Shown: one piece after another, positions 52,865 to 63,023 of the stretch
How the letters are laid out: each line of letters opens with the position of its first letter
How positions within the stretch are numbered: position 1 is the stretch's first letter
Assembly: GCF_004771275.1 (NCBI RefSeq)
Contig: NZ_RQEV01000003.1
Coordinates: 434,001 to 498,000 of the forward strand
Direction of reading: 5' to 3'
DNA from: Leptospira fluminis
GTDB lineage: Bacteria; Spirochaetota; Leptospiria; Leptospirales; Leptospiraceae
DNA length: 64,000 bases
Made by a program: the position numbers and the translations under genes
Notes under the pieces: model-generated
Seen by the model: the letters and a program-made list of their open reading frames with translations, nothing else
What the model was told of the DNA's origin: nothing
Database searches by the model: none

Positions 52865-54445
52865 TTAATTCGCCGAGTTTTCCTGGAGAGCGAGTACCTC
52901 GGCTTCCTTTTCCAAAGTTCGGATCGTTTCACCGAGAAGTTCGCTCTTATACAAAAGCGAATCCATGGAATTCTGTAGAGCGGAAACCGCCTGCATGATC
53001 GAGCCAGAACCCGAGGCCTGTTCTTTTGACGCAATCTCAATGTCCGAAGAAAGGTTCCGTAACTCGCCCAAGTTGGATAAAAAGCGATCGTTAACCGTCT
53101 TTTGTTTTTCCAGCAATTCGCTCAGCTGCGCGAACCGGTCCAAAAAATTACCGAACAACGATTCCTGCTGCTGTACTTTTTGTGTCGCTGTGGAAGCGGA
53201 TTTCTGTCCTTCCAGAACGTGCCCCGTACTTTCTTTGATGATTTTAGAGATACGGTCCGCGTTTTCCGAACTACTTTCGGCCAACTTGGAAACCTCGACG
53301 GCAACAACGGCAAAGCCCTTCCCCGCAATTCCGGCCCTTGCAGCTTCGATCGACGCGTTTAAGGAAAGCAAATTCGTACGATCCGCCACGTCCGACATGA
53401 TCTGATTCACTTCCCCGACGGAGCGAAAGGAATTTCCGAGGGAATCCAAAGATAGACGAAGCGCTTCGACAAAAGCGCTGACTTCCTTACTCGCGGATAA
53501 AACGATCTCCATGTTATTGTTCAATTGCGAGGAATTGCTGGAGATTTTTTCGATCAGGTCGTGCAGGTTACCGCTTTCGCCGAGCAAACCTTCTATCCGT
53601 AACAACTGATTTCTGACCGTTCCTGCTGAATGCTCGGTCTGTGCCAGAAATTCCTCCATCGTCGAACTGATCTGCTCGAAAGAAGCAGCATGACTGCTAA
53701 CCACCTCCGATAATTCCCCCGAAAATTCCCGTAGCGTTTTCGAATTCCGCCGGAGAGAACCTGCTGAGATCGTCATTTTTTCCCGTTCCGTTTCCAGCTC
53801 CATCCGAGCACGTTCGGCGGCGGCCGACTTTTCCTCCTCTGCATCCTTTAGTCGCATAAATATGGAAATTAGGGTTCGAACGATGAACACTACGACGACC
53901 AAAAAAGCCGTTTTAGTGAACTGTTCGGAGATGGGGGCGTATCCGGGAAGATTCACGACCTTGGGATCTTCCGTAAAAATCACTCCGGTTAGCTTGGCGT
54001 TGAAGATGATGATCAATTGCGCGACTACTGAGGAAAATCCGGTCCATATCACGAACGAGGTGGATAGTAGAAGCCCGGAATATATTATATAAATCACATA
54101 TATTGTGAATAATACGATTTGCCGGACCACGACCGATGCGCGTTTGGGGTCTTCCGATGTGGCGCCTATCATCACCAACGTTAGCACTGCCACGTCTATT
54201 AATACGAAGGCTTTTCCTAAAACCGGGGAAACTCCACCACCGAATCGGTTCTTATAGAAAGAATAAACAGTATATAGAACCATGGCGGAAGTACCGGCAA
54301 TGTACATCGCGTTCTGAGTCGTCGTGCTAAGCTTATATCCGATCGCAATCGAGGCAAAATAAAGAAAAATTAATCCAAATCGTATCCGGTTGATCGTGAT
54401 CGGTCCTGTAGCGGCAATCTTCTCGGCTCCGGTTTGATTCGACAT
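52865..54445 (-). CDS. Methyl-accepting chemotaxis protein, multi-pass
   Basis: A 526-residue chemoreceptor whose C-terminal signalling tip [26 protein letters not shown] (residues 350-370) is the standard MCP hairpin. It has no obvious periplasmic ligand domain or HAMP; residues 20-210 are about six membrane helices, so sensing is likely within the membrane or through another protein. The predicted methylation helices flank the tip. Its promoter region is shared divergently with the OsmC gene. Flanked by two SpoIIE phosphatases, it may belong to the same signalling island. Chemotaxis to CheA/CheW is expected but those genes are not here. Confidence 0.9.
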   Translation of the reverse strand: MSNQTGAEKIAATGPITINRIRFGLIFLYFASIAIGYKLSTTTQNAMYIAGTSAMVLYTVYSFYKNRFGGGVSPVLGKAFVLIDVAVLTLVMIGATSEDPKRASVVVRQIVLFTIYVIYIIYSGLLLSTSFVIWTGFSSVVAQLIIIFNAKLTGVIFTEDPKVVNLPGYAPISEQFTKTAFLVVVVFIVRTLISIFMRLKDAEEEKSAAAERARMELETEREKMTISAGSLRRNSKTLREFSGELSEVVSSHAASFEQISSTMEEFLAQTEHSAGTVRNQLLRIEGLLGESGNLHDLIEKISSNSSQLNNNMEIVLSASKEVSAFVEALRLSLDSLGNSFRSVGEVNQIMSDVADRTNLLSLNASIEAARAGIAGKGFAVVAVEVSKLAESSSENADRISKIIKESTGHVLEGQKSASTATQKVQQQESLFGNFLDRFAQLSELLEKQKTVNDRFLSNLGELRNLSSDIEIASKEQASGSGSIMQAVSALQNSMDSLLYKSELLGETIRTLEKEAEVLALQENSAN

Positions 54446-54563
54446 AACGCCCGTTCTCCAGTAATTTATTTACATTACTTACAAGAGATTTAGAATAGTA
54501 AATAGGTCGGAAAGCGACACTTTTTTTGTCGAAGGATCGTGGAAAATTCGCCGCAAAAGAAAG

Positions 54564-54587
54564 GAACGTTACAACATTTTAACGTTT
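54564..54587. promoter_or_regulatory. Repeated AACGTT element upstream of osmC-like gene
   Basis: GAACGTT (54564-54570) and AACGTT (54581-54586) recur with centres 16 bp apart, an arrangement that can bind a dimer or tetramer. It lies 27-50 bp before the OsmC start, and the divergent MCP gene shares the region. Confidence 0.35.
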
Positions 54588-54613
54588 CATGAAAAATACA
54601 TGGAGTAGAGAAT

Positions 54614-55069
54614 ATGTCCGAGTATCGTATTCAATTAAATTGGAAAAAAGGGCCGGAAGAGTTTAAGTACGAAACTTACGATCGAACCCATTCCATCCGC
54701 TTCGGAGGAGGCCAGGAAATCAAAGGATCCTCCACTGCTTCCACTTTCGGAAGAGAGGAATACGCGAATCCGGAGGAAATCATCGCAGCTTCCTTATCTA
54801 GTTGTCACATGTTAACTTTTTTGGCGGTCGCCGCCAAAAGAAAGTATGTGGTGTTAGAATATTCCGATACTGCGATATCCACGCTGGATAAAAACGAAAA
54901 CGGAAAACTTGCGATCGTCAAAATCGACATCCATCCTAAAACCAAATTCTCTTCGGAAAACGTTCCTACGGAGGAAGAACTCAGGACCCTACACGAACTC
55001 TCTCATAAGAGTTGTTTTATAGGAAATTCCATTAAGGCAGAAGTGATCATTCATCCGAGTCTGGAATAG
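54614..55069 (+). CDS. OsmC-family peroxiredoxin-like protein
   Basis: A 151-residue OsmC/Ohr-type protein. The two redox cysteines are in ASLSSCHMLTFL (C61) and HKSCFIGNS (C127), with the supporting E in EEIIAASL. OsmC and Ohr reduce organic peroxides using dihydrolipoamide or small thiols. The YANPEEIIAASL form suggests the OsmC side of the family, not Ohr. The ribosome site GGAG precedes the ATG by nine bases. It is a monocistronic gene convergent with the large phosphatase gene. Confidence 0.88.
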   Translation: MSEYRIQLNWKKGPEEFKYETYDRTHSIRFGGGQEIKGSSTASTFGREEYANPEEIIAASLSSCHMLTFLAVAAKRKYVVLEYSDTAISTLDKNENGKLAIVKIDIHPKTKFSSENVPTEEELRTLHELSHKSCFIGNSIKAEVIIHPSLE

Positions 55070-55089
55070 CTTCTTTAGATGTGCTTTTC

Positions 55090-58000
55090 CTACGCTTCCG
55101 GCTTTTTATCCGTATAAGCTCGCAGCACATCTTTGATTTTCAGAATCGCTTCGTTATCCGGGTCCAATCGGAGAGCGGACTGGGTCATTACCATCGCTCG
55201 GCTGTAATTCTTTAAAGCTATGTAAACTTGCGCGAGGTTCATTAGGTTTTTAAAATGGTCCGGCTCTCTCAAAAGCAACCTTTCCCCGAAGTCCAAAGCC
55301 TTTCTGAGTTGACCCGCTTTTCTTGCAGCATAGGACGCTACATACAGGATTTCCTTATCCACCGGTTTGATGTTCAGATAATCCTCAGCGTAACGGGCGG
55401 CTTTCGTATAATTTTTCATTTTTAAAAACAGGCGGACGAAATTCTTTTTTACTTCGGGGATTCTGCTGTTCAAAGATTCCGCTTGTTCCAAATAGGAAAT
55501 CGCCTCGTCGATTTCCTTATTTTGCGAAGTCTCTTTCGCCTTTTTCAAAAGATCTCTGACCTTCTCCTTTTGCTCTTCCTCCATCCGCCTTTGTTCGGGA
55601 TCCGATTCCTTAAAAGAAAGACGGATCAGCGAAAGGTCGTCGGTAAGATTTCCCTTGGACAATATGCCCGAGTAGATCTCTTTTAAATCGCCTTTTGCCT
55701 CCTCTACGGTGCGCAAAAAAAGGCGTTCGTCGTCGTTGATGATCCGAGCTCCTTCGGCATCCACTCCCAAAAGAATATCATCCCGTCCGTCGGACCCCGC
55801 TATGATGACGTCCCCGGTTTCGAGCTGGAATGTTTTGATGAAAATTCTCCCTTCCATTCCGGTAGTTCCCAGCTTGCGGAACATAAGCTCGTCTTCGATG
55901 AAACTAGCTATTCCGTCCCGGTACAGAACGGTCCAAGGATGCTCTGCATTGATAAAATATAATATTCCAACCTCGTCGTCGATCAGACCGACTACGGAAG
56001 ACACGAGCATGGAACCGTCAAAGCTCTCAAAAACCTTATGGAGTTCGGTAAACGCATTCTTGAGCCATCGCTCCGGAGATTGGGTCCTCATGGATTCCAC
56101 AATTCTGGTTCTTTCGATAATGGATTCGAATACGGCGCCGAGAACTAATGCTCCTCCGGCTCCTTGCATGGATTTTCCCATCGCGTCGGCATTCAAAAAG
56201 ACCGTATATGATCTACCTTGTAGATCGATATGGTTCGAAATATTGAGATCCCCTCCGATCTCGTCCTTATATCTCCTGAAAGTGAACTTCTTTTTCTGTT
56301 CCATCAGAAAATCCACTTTTACGTTCTCTTGGTTGGCCTTATTAGCGCCTAAAGGTTTGATCAGCAGAGACGTAAGGAAATAATCCCCGTCCTGTTGGTG
56401 TTTCAACTCGCGGACTTCGTTGAGGGTCTGCTCCAATTCCTTGGTTCTTTCCTTTACTTTTTCCTCAAGTTCGTTTGCATATTGTTCTAGTCGTTTTCTT
56501 GCCGCTTGGATTGACCTTGCCATCCTGTTAAAAGAACGAGCAATAAAGCCAATTTCATCCTCGACACGCGGAGTAAGACGATAATCTAGATTTCCCGAAT
56601 TCACCTCGGTCAATCCGACGACCACTTCGCTCATCGGAACGACCAAAGCGAATTGAAAAAAGAATCGGAATCCGATCGAAACGATAAGAATAACGGCGAT
56701 CAGCGAGGCCACCAAAACCAAGGAAGGATCGTGTAAAAACGCCCGCAAGGATTTGTAATCGAAACCTACCTCGTAGATTTTTCCGTTTTCCGGATGTACG
56801 AAAAAATAAGAAACGTAAAAGATCGGTTTTTCTTCCCCGTAATTATAGAACTTCGTTCCGCGATAAATCCTTTCCCCGGGCTCCCGTATCAAAGCCAAAG
56901 CGGAAAGAAGGTTTTTAGTTACCTCTTCTGAGGGTTTTCCGTCCAAGATCTGTCTGTCGGTTCCGTTCCTCACTTTCTCCAAAAGTCCCGAAATTCCGAT
57001 TTCGTTCGATTGGAGCAGTTTGGAGACGGCGTCGCGATCCGTTTTATTCGGAAAGTGGGAAAATTTGCTCCTGATAACGGATAATTTTTTTCGAATATTC
57101 TTAAAAAGGGAACGCATCTCCTCGTCCGAAACGCTCTTATCCCCTTTGTCCGCTAAAAATTGTCGAACCGCTTCCCGATAGCCGTAAAATTCTCGCGGAG
57201 AACCTTCCATGATCTCCTTGGATTTTTCCCAACGTTTCTTGGCAGGCAGGTTCCCTAATTCGGTTAACAGATTATAAAAATGAAAAAAACGAATTTCGGT
57301 CTTATCTTCCTCGACGAACCTGGAGTCCTTCACTCCTTTTTCCGTAGTGAACGAGTCTTCTGCGGGATCGTAGGAAATTTCGTACGCAAAACCGGAAGGC
57401 TTTTCTCCTTCCATCACCACCAATTTCGATTCCCGGATCTTGATCTGATCGAAAGAGGATTCGTAACCGTTCAGAATCGCATACCCTACAAGTTGAAATA
57501 CCAAAAGGAAAGTAGCCATCGTGATTCCGACGATCCTACTGAGAATGGTGGTACGTTCCTTCGTGGTATTTACGTACACTACCAATATCAGGAACAATCC
57601 AGTAACGAGACCCAGGTCCGCCACCTGTTGGTAAAGGGCGCGGGAAATGGATCCGTCCCGACTCAGAGCGTTTGCCACTCCTGGAAAGATAGTTATGACG
57701 CAGTATGAAAGTATGATATATATGACGGACCTGCGCTCTCTTCCCTTCTCGCTGACCGCTCTCCAAATCCCGGCGATCAGGAATGCTAGGTTATATGTCA
57801 GAACGGCTAAAGAAAATATCTTATAGAACTGATGTGTCTCAAAATCCCAATAATGGCTTCCCATTACGAAGGTTCGAACGGATTGCATAGACGCGACTAT
57901 GTAGTAACCCGCCATTATTGCGACGCCTAAGTATGAGGCAGCATATACGGACAATCCTAGTTTCACCTTTTTCGGTTGGGGAAAATAGAAGAAAAAAATC

Positions 58001-58251
58001 AGGAGTTGCGTATAGCCTATCATAGGCGTAGGAATAACGATCCAACGATGTAATATCGACCACTCGTCGTACGATATGAAGCCGATCGCGTAACCTAAAT
58101 GAAAAACGAACGTGGATAAGGCGGACAACCCTAAATGAAAAGCGGCCTTACTTCTATCCTTGATCGTAAGAAAGAACAGCGAAACATAAAGCGCAAATAA
58201 AGACGCTAGCAAGGAACCGAAAAAATAGAAGTTAAGATATATATGATCCAT
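55090..58251 (-). CDS. Membrane SpoIIE-type PP2C phosphatase with HAMP and TPR tail, large paralogue
   Basis: A 1053-residue paralogue of the protein at 49976 with the same domain order. A membrane domain of about seven helices is followed by a long extracytoplasmic region (about residues 260-500, richer in Lys/Glu), then a helix and a HAMP domain near 537-590. The SpoIIE PP2C domain starts at EIGGD near residue 665, with NADAMGKSMQGAGGA and GSDGRDDILLG. At least three TPR repeats follow from about residue 905 (SYLEQAESLNSRIPEV, AARYAEDYLNIKP, SRAMVMTQSALRLDP). The larger sensor loop suggests a distinct input. It is divergent from no close gene; 205 bp precede it. Confidence 0.9.
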   Translation of the reverse strand: MDHIYLNFYFFGSLLASLFALYVSLFFLTIKDRSKAAFHLGLSALSTFVFHLGYAIGFISYDEWSILHRWIVIPTPMIGYTQLLIFFFYFPQPKKVKLGLSVYAASYLGVAIMAGYYIVASMQSVRTFVMGSHYWDFETHQFYKIFSLAVLTYNLAFLIAGIWRAVSEKGRERRSVIYIILSYCVITIFPGVANALSRDGSISRALYQQVADLGLVTGLFLILVVYVNTTKERTTILSRIVGITMATFLLVFQLVGYAILNGYESSFDQIKIRESKLVVMEGEKPSGFAYEISYDPAEDSFTTEKGVKDSRFVEEDKTEIRFFHFYNLLTELGNLPAKKRWEKSKEIMEGSPREFYGYREAVRQFLADKGDKSVSDEEMRSLFKNIRKKLSVIRSKFSHFPNKTDRDAVSKLLQSNEIGISGLLEKVRNGTDRQILDGKPSEEVTKNLLSALALIREPGERIYRGTKFYNYGEEKPIFYVSYFFVHPENGKIYEVGFDYKSLRAFLHDPSLVLVASLIAVILIVSIGFRFFFQFALVVPMSEVVVGLTEVNSGNLDYRLTPRVEDEIGFIARSFNRMARSIQAARKRLEQYANELEEKVKERTKELEQTLNEVRELKHQQDGDYFLTSLLIKPLGANKANQENVKVDFLMEQKKKFTFRRYKDEIGGDLNISNHIDLQGRSYTVFLNADAMGKSMQGAGGALVLGAVFESIIERTRIVESMRTQSPERWLKNAFTELHKVFESFDGSMLVSSVVGLIDDEVGILYFINAEHPWTVLYRDGIASFIEDELMFRKLGTTGMEGRIFIKTFQLETGDVIIAGSDGRDDILLGVDAEGARIINDDERLFLRTVEEAKGDLKEIYSGILSKGNLTDDLSLIRLSFKESDPEQRRMEEEQKEKVRDLLKKAKETSQNKEIDEAISYLEQAESLNSRIPEVKKNFVRLFLKMKNYTKAARYAEDYLNIKPVDKEILYVASYAARKAGQLRKALDFGERLLLREPDHFKNLMNLAQVYIALKNYSRAMVMTQSALRLDPDNEAILKIKDVLRAYTDKKPEA

Positions 58252-58456
58252 AAAAAAGGCGGTCTGAGAAGGATTCGATCAAAACAACTCGCGTCAAGGA
58301 AAATAGTTTTTGCCTAAGACCGCAAACAGACCAGGCCGCCTAACGGTTTTCTCGGCGTAGTCAAAGAGGTTCCGTAATCTTTATGTCAAAAGAATTCTAA
58401 ATAAATGACGAATATTCCCGGAAAAAAGCAACAGTTTTCTATAATTTTAACTAGTT

Positions 58457-59932
58457 CTAAAATGAATCGGCAAGCGGATCCTGACCTCCCCAGCAGAGAT
58501 ACTTCAGCTCCTGGTATTCTTCTATTCCGTATCTAGATCCTTCGCGACCGATCCCGGATTCTTTCACTCCTCCGAAAGGAACTTGCTCGGTGGAAAGCAA
58601 CCCCTCGTTTATGGAAACCATTCCCGCCTCTATGGATTCGCTGAACCTCCAGATTCTTGCCGGATCCGTAGTATAGAAATAGGACGCGAGACCCGTTTTA
58701 CCCGAATTAACGATCCGAACCGCATCTTCCTCCGTTTTAAAGCCGAGAATCGGGGCTAAGGGACCGAATGTTTCTTCTTGGAAACAAAGCGAATCCTCGG
58801 ACACACCGGTAATTACGGTAGGTTCGTGAAAATTTCCGCCAAGGGAATGAGGCTTTCCTCCGGTAAGAATTTTTCCTCCGCGAGAACGGGCATCTTCGAT
58901 ATGTCTTCTCAATTTCGCGAAACCAAGAGAGTTGATTAAAGGTCCTTGTTGCACGCCTTCGTCAAAGCCGTTACCCACTTTCAATTTCGAAACGGCTTCG
59001 ACCAGTCGCGCGGAGAATTCGGGAAGAACGGATTGTTCCACCAGAAATCTGTTAGCGCATACGCAGGTCTGGCCGGTGTTTCGAAATTTGGACAGCATCG
59101 CTCCTTTTACAGCTTCTTTTAAATCCGCGTCCGAAAATACGACGAACGGAGCGTTACCTCCTAATTCTAAAGAGATCCGCTTAACGCTTTTGGCGGCCTT
59201 TTCCAAAAGTATCTTCCCTACTCTTGTGGAACCCGTAAAACTAATTTTTCGTACGAGAGAACTCTCTAAAAATTCATTCGCGATCGGTTCGGGTTCTCCC
59301 GTCAAAACTTGGAATGCTCCGGAAGGAAACCCCGCTTCTTGAGCCAGAACGGCGAGGGCAAGTGCGGAAAAAGGGGTGAGCTCCGACGGTTTCGCAATCA
59401 CAACGCATCCCGCCGCTAAAGCCGGCCCGGCTTTCCTCGTAATCATAGCACTCGGAAAATTCCACGGAGTTAAAATTGCGGAGACTCCGACAGGTTCCCG
59501 CAAAGCAAGCAAACGTAATTCCTGTCGGTGCGAAGGAATTACATCTCCATAGGTTCTCTTAGCTTCCTCTCCGAACCATTCCAAAAAGGAGGCCGCATAT
59601 TCGATTTCTCCCATGGATTCCGAAAGAGGTTTTCCCTGTTCCCAGGTCATGATCTTTGCAAGGTCTTCCTTATGGAGAAGCATGAGATCCGCCCAATTTC
59701 TTAAAAGTTTGGCCCTATACTTTCCCGTCGTTTTTGCCCATCGTCTTTGTTCCGCATCCGCAAACTCGATCGCCTTTCGAGTCTCTTCTCCCGAAAGATT
59801 CGGAACCGTTCCGATTTCTTCCCCGCTTGCAGGATCTATAACTCGGATCCTTTTCTCGGAAGATTGCCAATGGCCTGCGTAAAAGGAGGAAGTCCTAAAA
59901 AGCGAAGTACAAGCTAAACTAGGATCGTTCAT
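58457..59932 (-). CDS. gabD: NAD(P)-dependent succinate-semialdehyde dehydrogenase
   Basis: A 491-residue aldehyde dehydrogenase of the class catalysing succinate semialdehyde to succinate. The catalytic C290 in FRNTGQTCVCAN, the general base E256 in LELGGNAPF, and the cofactor motif GSTRVGKIL are present. The TPWNFPSAMITRK block is typical of GabD. The ALDH family is secure, while the exact substrate is the most likely member rather than proven. It is a single gene. The 181 bp upstream includes the promoter of the divergent barrel gene. Confidence 0.88.
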   Translation of the reverse strand: MNDPSLACTSLFRTSSFYAGHWQSSEKRIRVIDPASGEEIGTVPNLSGEETRKAIEFADAEQRRWAKTTGKYRAKLLRNWADLMLLHKEDLAKIMTWEQGKPLSESMGEIEYAASFLEWFGEEAKRTYGDVIPSHRQELRLLALREPVGVSAILTPWNFPSAMITRKAGPALAAGCVVIAKPSELTPFSALALAVLAQEAGFPSGAFQVLTGEPEPIANEFLESSLVRKISFTGSTRVGKILLEKAAKSVKRISLELGGNAPFVVFSDADLKEAVKGAMLSKFRNTGQTCVCANRFLVEQSVLPEFSARLVEAVSKLKVGNGFDEGVQQGPLINSLGFAKLRRHIEDARSRGGKILTGGKPHSLGGNFHEPTVITGVSEDSLCFQEETFGPLAPILGFKTEEDAVRIVNSGKTGLASYFYTTDPARIWRFSESIEAGMVSINEGLLSTEQVPFGGVKESGIGREGSRYGIEEYQELKYLCWGGQDPLADSF

Positions 59933-59977
59933 AAGAAATGCGAATATTCCTTTCTAGTAGTGGATTCGAGAACTGAT

Positions 59978-60006
59978 TTGACTATAGTTCGGAAAAAAAG
60001 TTAAAT
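59978..60006 (+). promoter_or_regulatory. Sigma-70-like promoter for the barrel gene
   Basis: TTGACT (59978-59983), 17-bp spacer and TTAAAT (60001-60006). It is followed by about 100 bp of very AT-rich leader with a 10-bp palindrome TAGTTAACTA, before the ATG at 60114 with GGGTGGT as ribosome site. Confidence 0.55.
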
Positions 60007-60113
60007 TTTTTTCCCCAAAATCATTAAAAAAAGGGAATTATTTTAATAATTAATAGTTAACTAACTTAATTATCTGAATTGAATTCTGAATCACTCGGCA
60101 AAAGGGTGGTATT

Positions 60114-61418
60114 ATGAGAAAAAAACATCGGCGTTTATTCATCGCATTATTTTTCTTCACGCCCTTCGTGGTCGATCTGGACGCGGTTACGGTTCTGACT
60201 ACAGGCGGTCGTAGTTTCGAACGAGTAACCGTCGAAAAAGAGACGGAAACGGAAATCGAAATCGTCGATAAAGACGGAGTCGTCTACCGAATCCGTAAAG
60301 ACCGAATCAAACAAATCACTCCGGATGCAAAGGAAGGTCCTGCGGAATTCACCACCGACGAGAGTGTTCCGACTGGAGCGGTAAAAAAAGATTCACCCGC
60401 GGAATCCCTACCGGAACATTCTTTTCTTCTTTCCCAATCCGTTTCGAACGACGGCGCGTTTCAAGGCGTGGATCTATTCGGCGAACGACAGGCAAGACGA
60501 AACGGGACGAAGTACAAGGATTTTTATCAAGCTTACTTTATGACCACTAGCGTAGACCTATTAGGTCTGCCGAAACAATTCAAACTCGGCTTAACCGTCA
60601 TGGATCCGTTAGTCGATCGGTCCAATACTGACGCGGACAATCGTTTCCAATCCACGCCCGGCGGGCCGGACCAATCCTATCTGATCAACCAATCTTTGGC
60701 CACAGGAACTTTACAATACGATCCGAATCAGGTAAAAACCAGAAAGGAAAAAAACGGACTCTTTGATTATCTTTTTACTCGTGCGATGTACGAGCACGAA
60801 ACGAAGATGGGCGCTTTTTCCGCCGGTTTCCTATTTATAAACGCGAACGATCCCATATACGTGATGCGGGGATACTGGGTCATAGGATGGAGACCTCCTT
60901 TTCTACAATGGTTGAATCCTCAATTTTCGGCGAACAACAAAATGTTGAACGATTACGGCGGCGTATTTCAGGGAACTCATAACTATCGACTTTCCTTGAG
61001 TCACGAATTCTTTAAAGGAGAGACGTTTCGAATCACCCCGAGCTTGGTCATCGGATACGCTGACGTTAACGACAATATAGACAGAAAAAAAGGGTTCAGC
61101 GACGTCAGTCCGAGATTGCAGTTCGATTACGGAAAGTTCTTCTTCGCGCTAAACGCGATGTACCGTGCGACTCCAGCCTTAGTGGACAACGAGTTATATA
61201 CGCCTAGCGCCGGCGTTTATCCCGATACGAATCCGAACGATGGAAAAACGACGGATCCTTCCAAAGTATACGGATATAAGAACCAATTCATAGTGAATTA
61301 TCTTTCTTCCATTTCACCGAACGAATTCGTAAGAAGAGGACTGATAGAACATTACCAACAGCAGCATATCGTGCATTTTATATTTTTCTATAATATAGGA
61401 TATACGATTCGGATCTGA
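60114..61418 (+). CDS. Exported protein, likely outer-membrane beta-barrel
   Basis: A 434-residue protein with a signal peptide (LFIALFFFTPFVVDLDA). A small N-terminal domain (TVLTTGGRSFERVTVEKE, VVYRIRKDRIKQIT) resembles a secretin-like or SpoVT-like strand pair. From about residue 105 the protein alternates aromatic strands and polar turns (FKLGLTVMDP, FSAGFLFINAND, FRITPSLVIGYADV, FFALNAMYRATP). It ends in HFIFFYNIGYTIRI, a plausible barrel-closing strand. No function or family is recognised. It has its own promoter and is followed by the monooxygenase gene after 162 bp. Confidence 0.7.
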   Translation: MRKKHRRLFIALFFFTPFVVDLDAVTVLTTGGRSFERVTVEKETETEIEIVDKDGVVYRIRKDRIKQITPDAKEGPAEFTTDESVPTGAVKKDSPAESLPEHSFLLSQSVSNDGAFQGVDLFGERQARRNGTKYKDFYQAYFMTTSVDLLGLPKQFKLGLTVMDPLVDRSNTDADNRFQSTPGGPDQSYLINQSLATGTLQYDPNQVKTRKEKNGLFDYLFTRAMYEHETKMGAFSAGFLFINANDPIYVMRGYWVIGWRPPFLQWLNPQFSANNKMLNDYGGVFQGTHNYRLSLSHEFFKGETFRITPSLVIGYADVNDNIDRKKGFSDVSPRLQFDYGKFFFALNAMYRATPALVDNELYTPSAGVYPDTNPNDGKTTDPSKVYGYKNQFIVNYLSSISPNEFVRRGLIEHYQQQHIVHFIFFYNIGYTIRI

Positions 61419-61580
61419 AAAAGCGCGAAGAGTGAACGTTTGTTCTTTTTTTAGTCGGAGAAATTCTCCGCGAAGTTCTGTCCGTTCGAATCGTTTTTCC
61501 TACTTGACCTTCGATTTGAGGCGTATTCACTCTAGTCTCCCTCTTACTGATCGGTATTGTATAAGAATTGGAGACGGCCC

Positions 61581-63023
61581 ATGGTTGATTTACCTAAAGT
61601 TTGCGTTATCGGAGCCGGTTCCAGCGGAATCACCGTCTGCAAATCTCTACAAGACAAAGGTATTCCTTTCGATTGCTACGAAAAGGGGAGCGATATAGGC
61701 GGAAACTGGCGTTTCAATAACGACAACGGAATCAGTAACATATACAAATCCTTACACATCAACACTCATCGGGATAGAATGGAATATAAGGATTATCCGA
61801 TGCCGAAATGGTATCCGGATTATCCGAACCACGAACCGATTCAAAAATACTTTTCCGACTACGTGGATCATTTCGGACTTCGGAAGAACATCCTCTTCAA
61901 AAACGGAGTGGCGAAAGTCGAACCTCAGGAAGACGGGACTTATCTCGTTACGACGGAGAAGGGAATCAGAGAATATTATGATGCGGTTATAGTTGCGAAC
62001 GGACACCACTGGTCTCCCCGTTGGCCGGAGCCGAATTTTCCGGGAAAATTCAGCGGAAAAATCATCCATTCGCACGACTATGTGGACCCGGAGAAGCCCG
62101 TAAAACTGACCGGCAAACGGGTGGTAGTGCTCGGTATGGGTAATAGCGCCATGGACATTTCCGTCGAATTGAGTCGCCCCGGAGTCTCGGAGAAAGTTTT
62201 CCTAAGTTCCAGAAGAGGCGCCTGGATCATACCGAATTATCTATTCGGAAAACCTCTAGACAAATCTACGCAACTCATTCCGCCCGGAACGCCGTTTTGG
62301 ATCAAAAGGGCTTTAGTAGGCTTTATTTTACGATTGGGGGTAGGAAATATGCAGGACTTCGGCCTGCCTAAACCCGATCACGAACCTGGAGAAGCACACC
62401 CGACGATATCCCAAGACATTCTTGTGCGCTTAGGAAGAGGGGATATCGTTTATAAACCCGTTATAAAAGAATTTAAAGGAAATGTGATTCGATTCGAGGA
62501 CAATTCCGAAGAGGAAGCGGACGCCGTTATCTACTGCACCGGATACAACGTCCGATTTCCGTTCTTCGATCCGAATTTCATTTCCGTGGAAAACAACCAC
62601 CTTCCGTTGTTTCATAGAACTTTTAAGCCCGGATCGAACAATCTTTTCTTTATCGGTCTATATCAACCTCTCGGTGCGATCATGCCTTTAGCGGAATTCC
62701 AAGGAAAATGGATCGCGGAATATCTGACCGGAAATTATCGACTCCCGTCGATCCAGGAAATGCAAAACCAGATCGAAAAGTACGAATCCGCGATGCGCAA
62801 ACGGTATGTTGCCTCCGCTCGACACACTATGCAGGTCGATTTCGAAGATTTTCTCTATTATATGCAAAAAGAATTGAAAGCGGGAAAGAACCGTGCTTTA
62901 AAATCCGGAAACGAACTTCCGATAAAAGCGAAAGCGCAATTTCGTTCCTCTGCGGGTTCCGCTGTTCGGAAAGGGAAAAAACCTACGGGGCAAAGCAAAA
63001 AAAGTGCTATGGCAAAGACTTGA
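61581..63023 (+). CDS. Flavin-containing monooxygenase
   Basis: A 480-residue class B flavoprotein monooxygenase. FAD motif G11-A-G-S-S-G16 (VIGAGSSG), the fingerprint FSGKIIHSHDY (FxGxxxHxxxY) near residue 160, and the NADPH motif VVVLGMGNSAMD near 183 are present. The fingerprint with Tyr favours FMO over Baeyer-Villiger enzymes, although Baeyer-Villiger chemistry cannot be excluded. The C-terminal 40 residues are Lys/Ser-rich and disordered-looking, which is unusual. ATG 61581 is preferred over the upstream codons because GGAG lies eight bases before it. Its last 20 bases overlap the esterase gene, implying joint metabolism. Confidence 0.88.
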   Translation: MVDLPKVCVIGAGSSGITVCKSLQDKGIPFDCYEKGSDIGGNWRFNNDNGISNIYKSLHINTHRDRMEYKDYPMPKWYPDYPNHEPIQKYFSDYVDHFGLRKNILFKNGVAKVEPQEDGTYLVTTEKGIREYYDAVIVANGHHWSPRWPEPNFPGKFSGKIIHSHDYVDPEKPVKLTGKRVVVLGMGNSAMDISVELSRPGVSEKVFLSSRRGAWIIPNYLFGKPLDKSTQLIPPGTPFWIKRALVGFILRLGVGNMQDFGLPKPDHEPGEAHPTISQDILVRLGRGDIVYKPVIKEFKGNVIRFEDNSEEEADAVIYCTGYNVRFPFFDPNFISVENNHLPLFHRTFKPGSNNLFFIGLYQPLGAIMPLAEFQGKWIAEYLTGNYRLPSIQEMQNQIEKYESAMRKRYVASARHTMQVDFEDFLYYMQKELKAGKNRALKSGNELPIKAKAQFRSSAGSAVRKGKKPTGQSKKSAMAKT

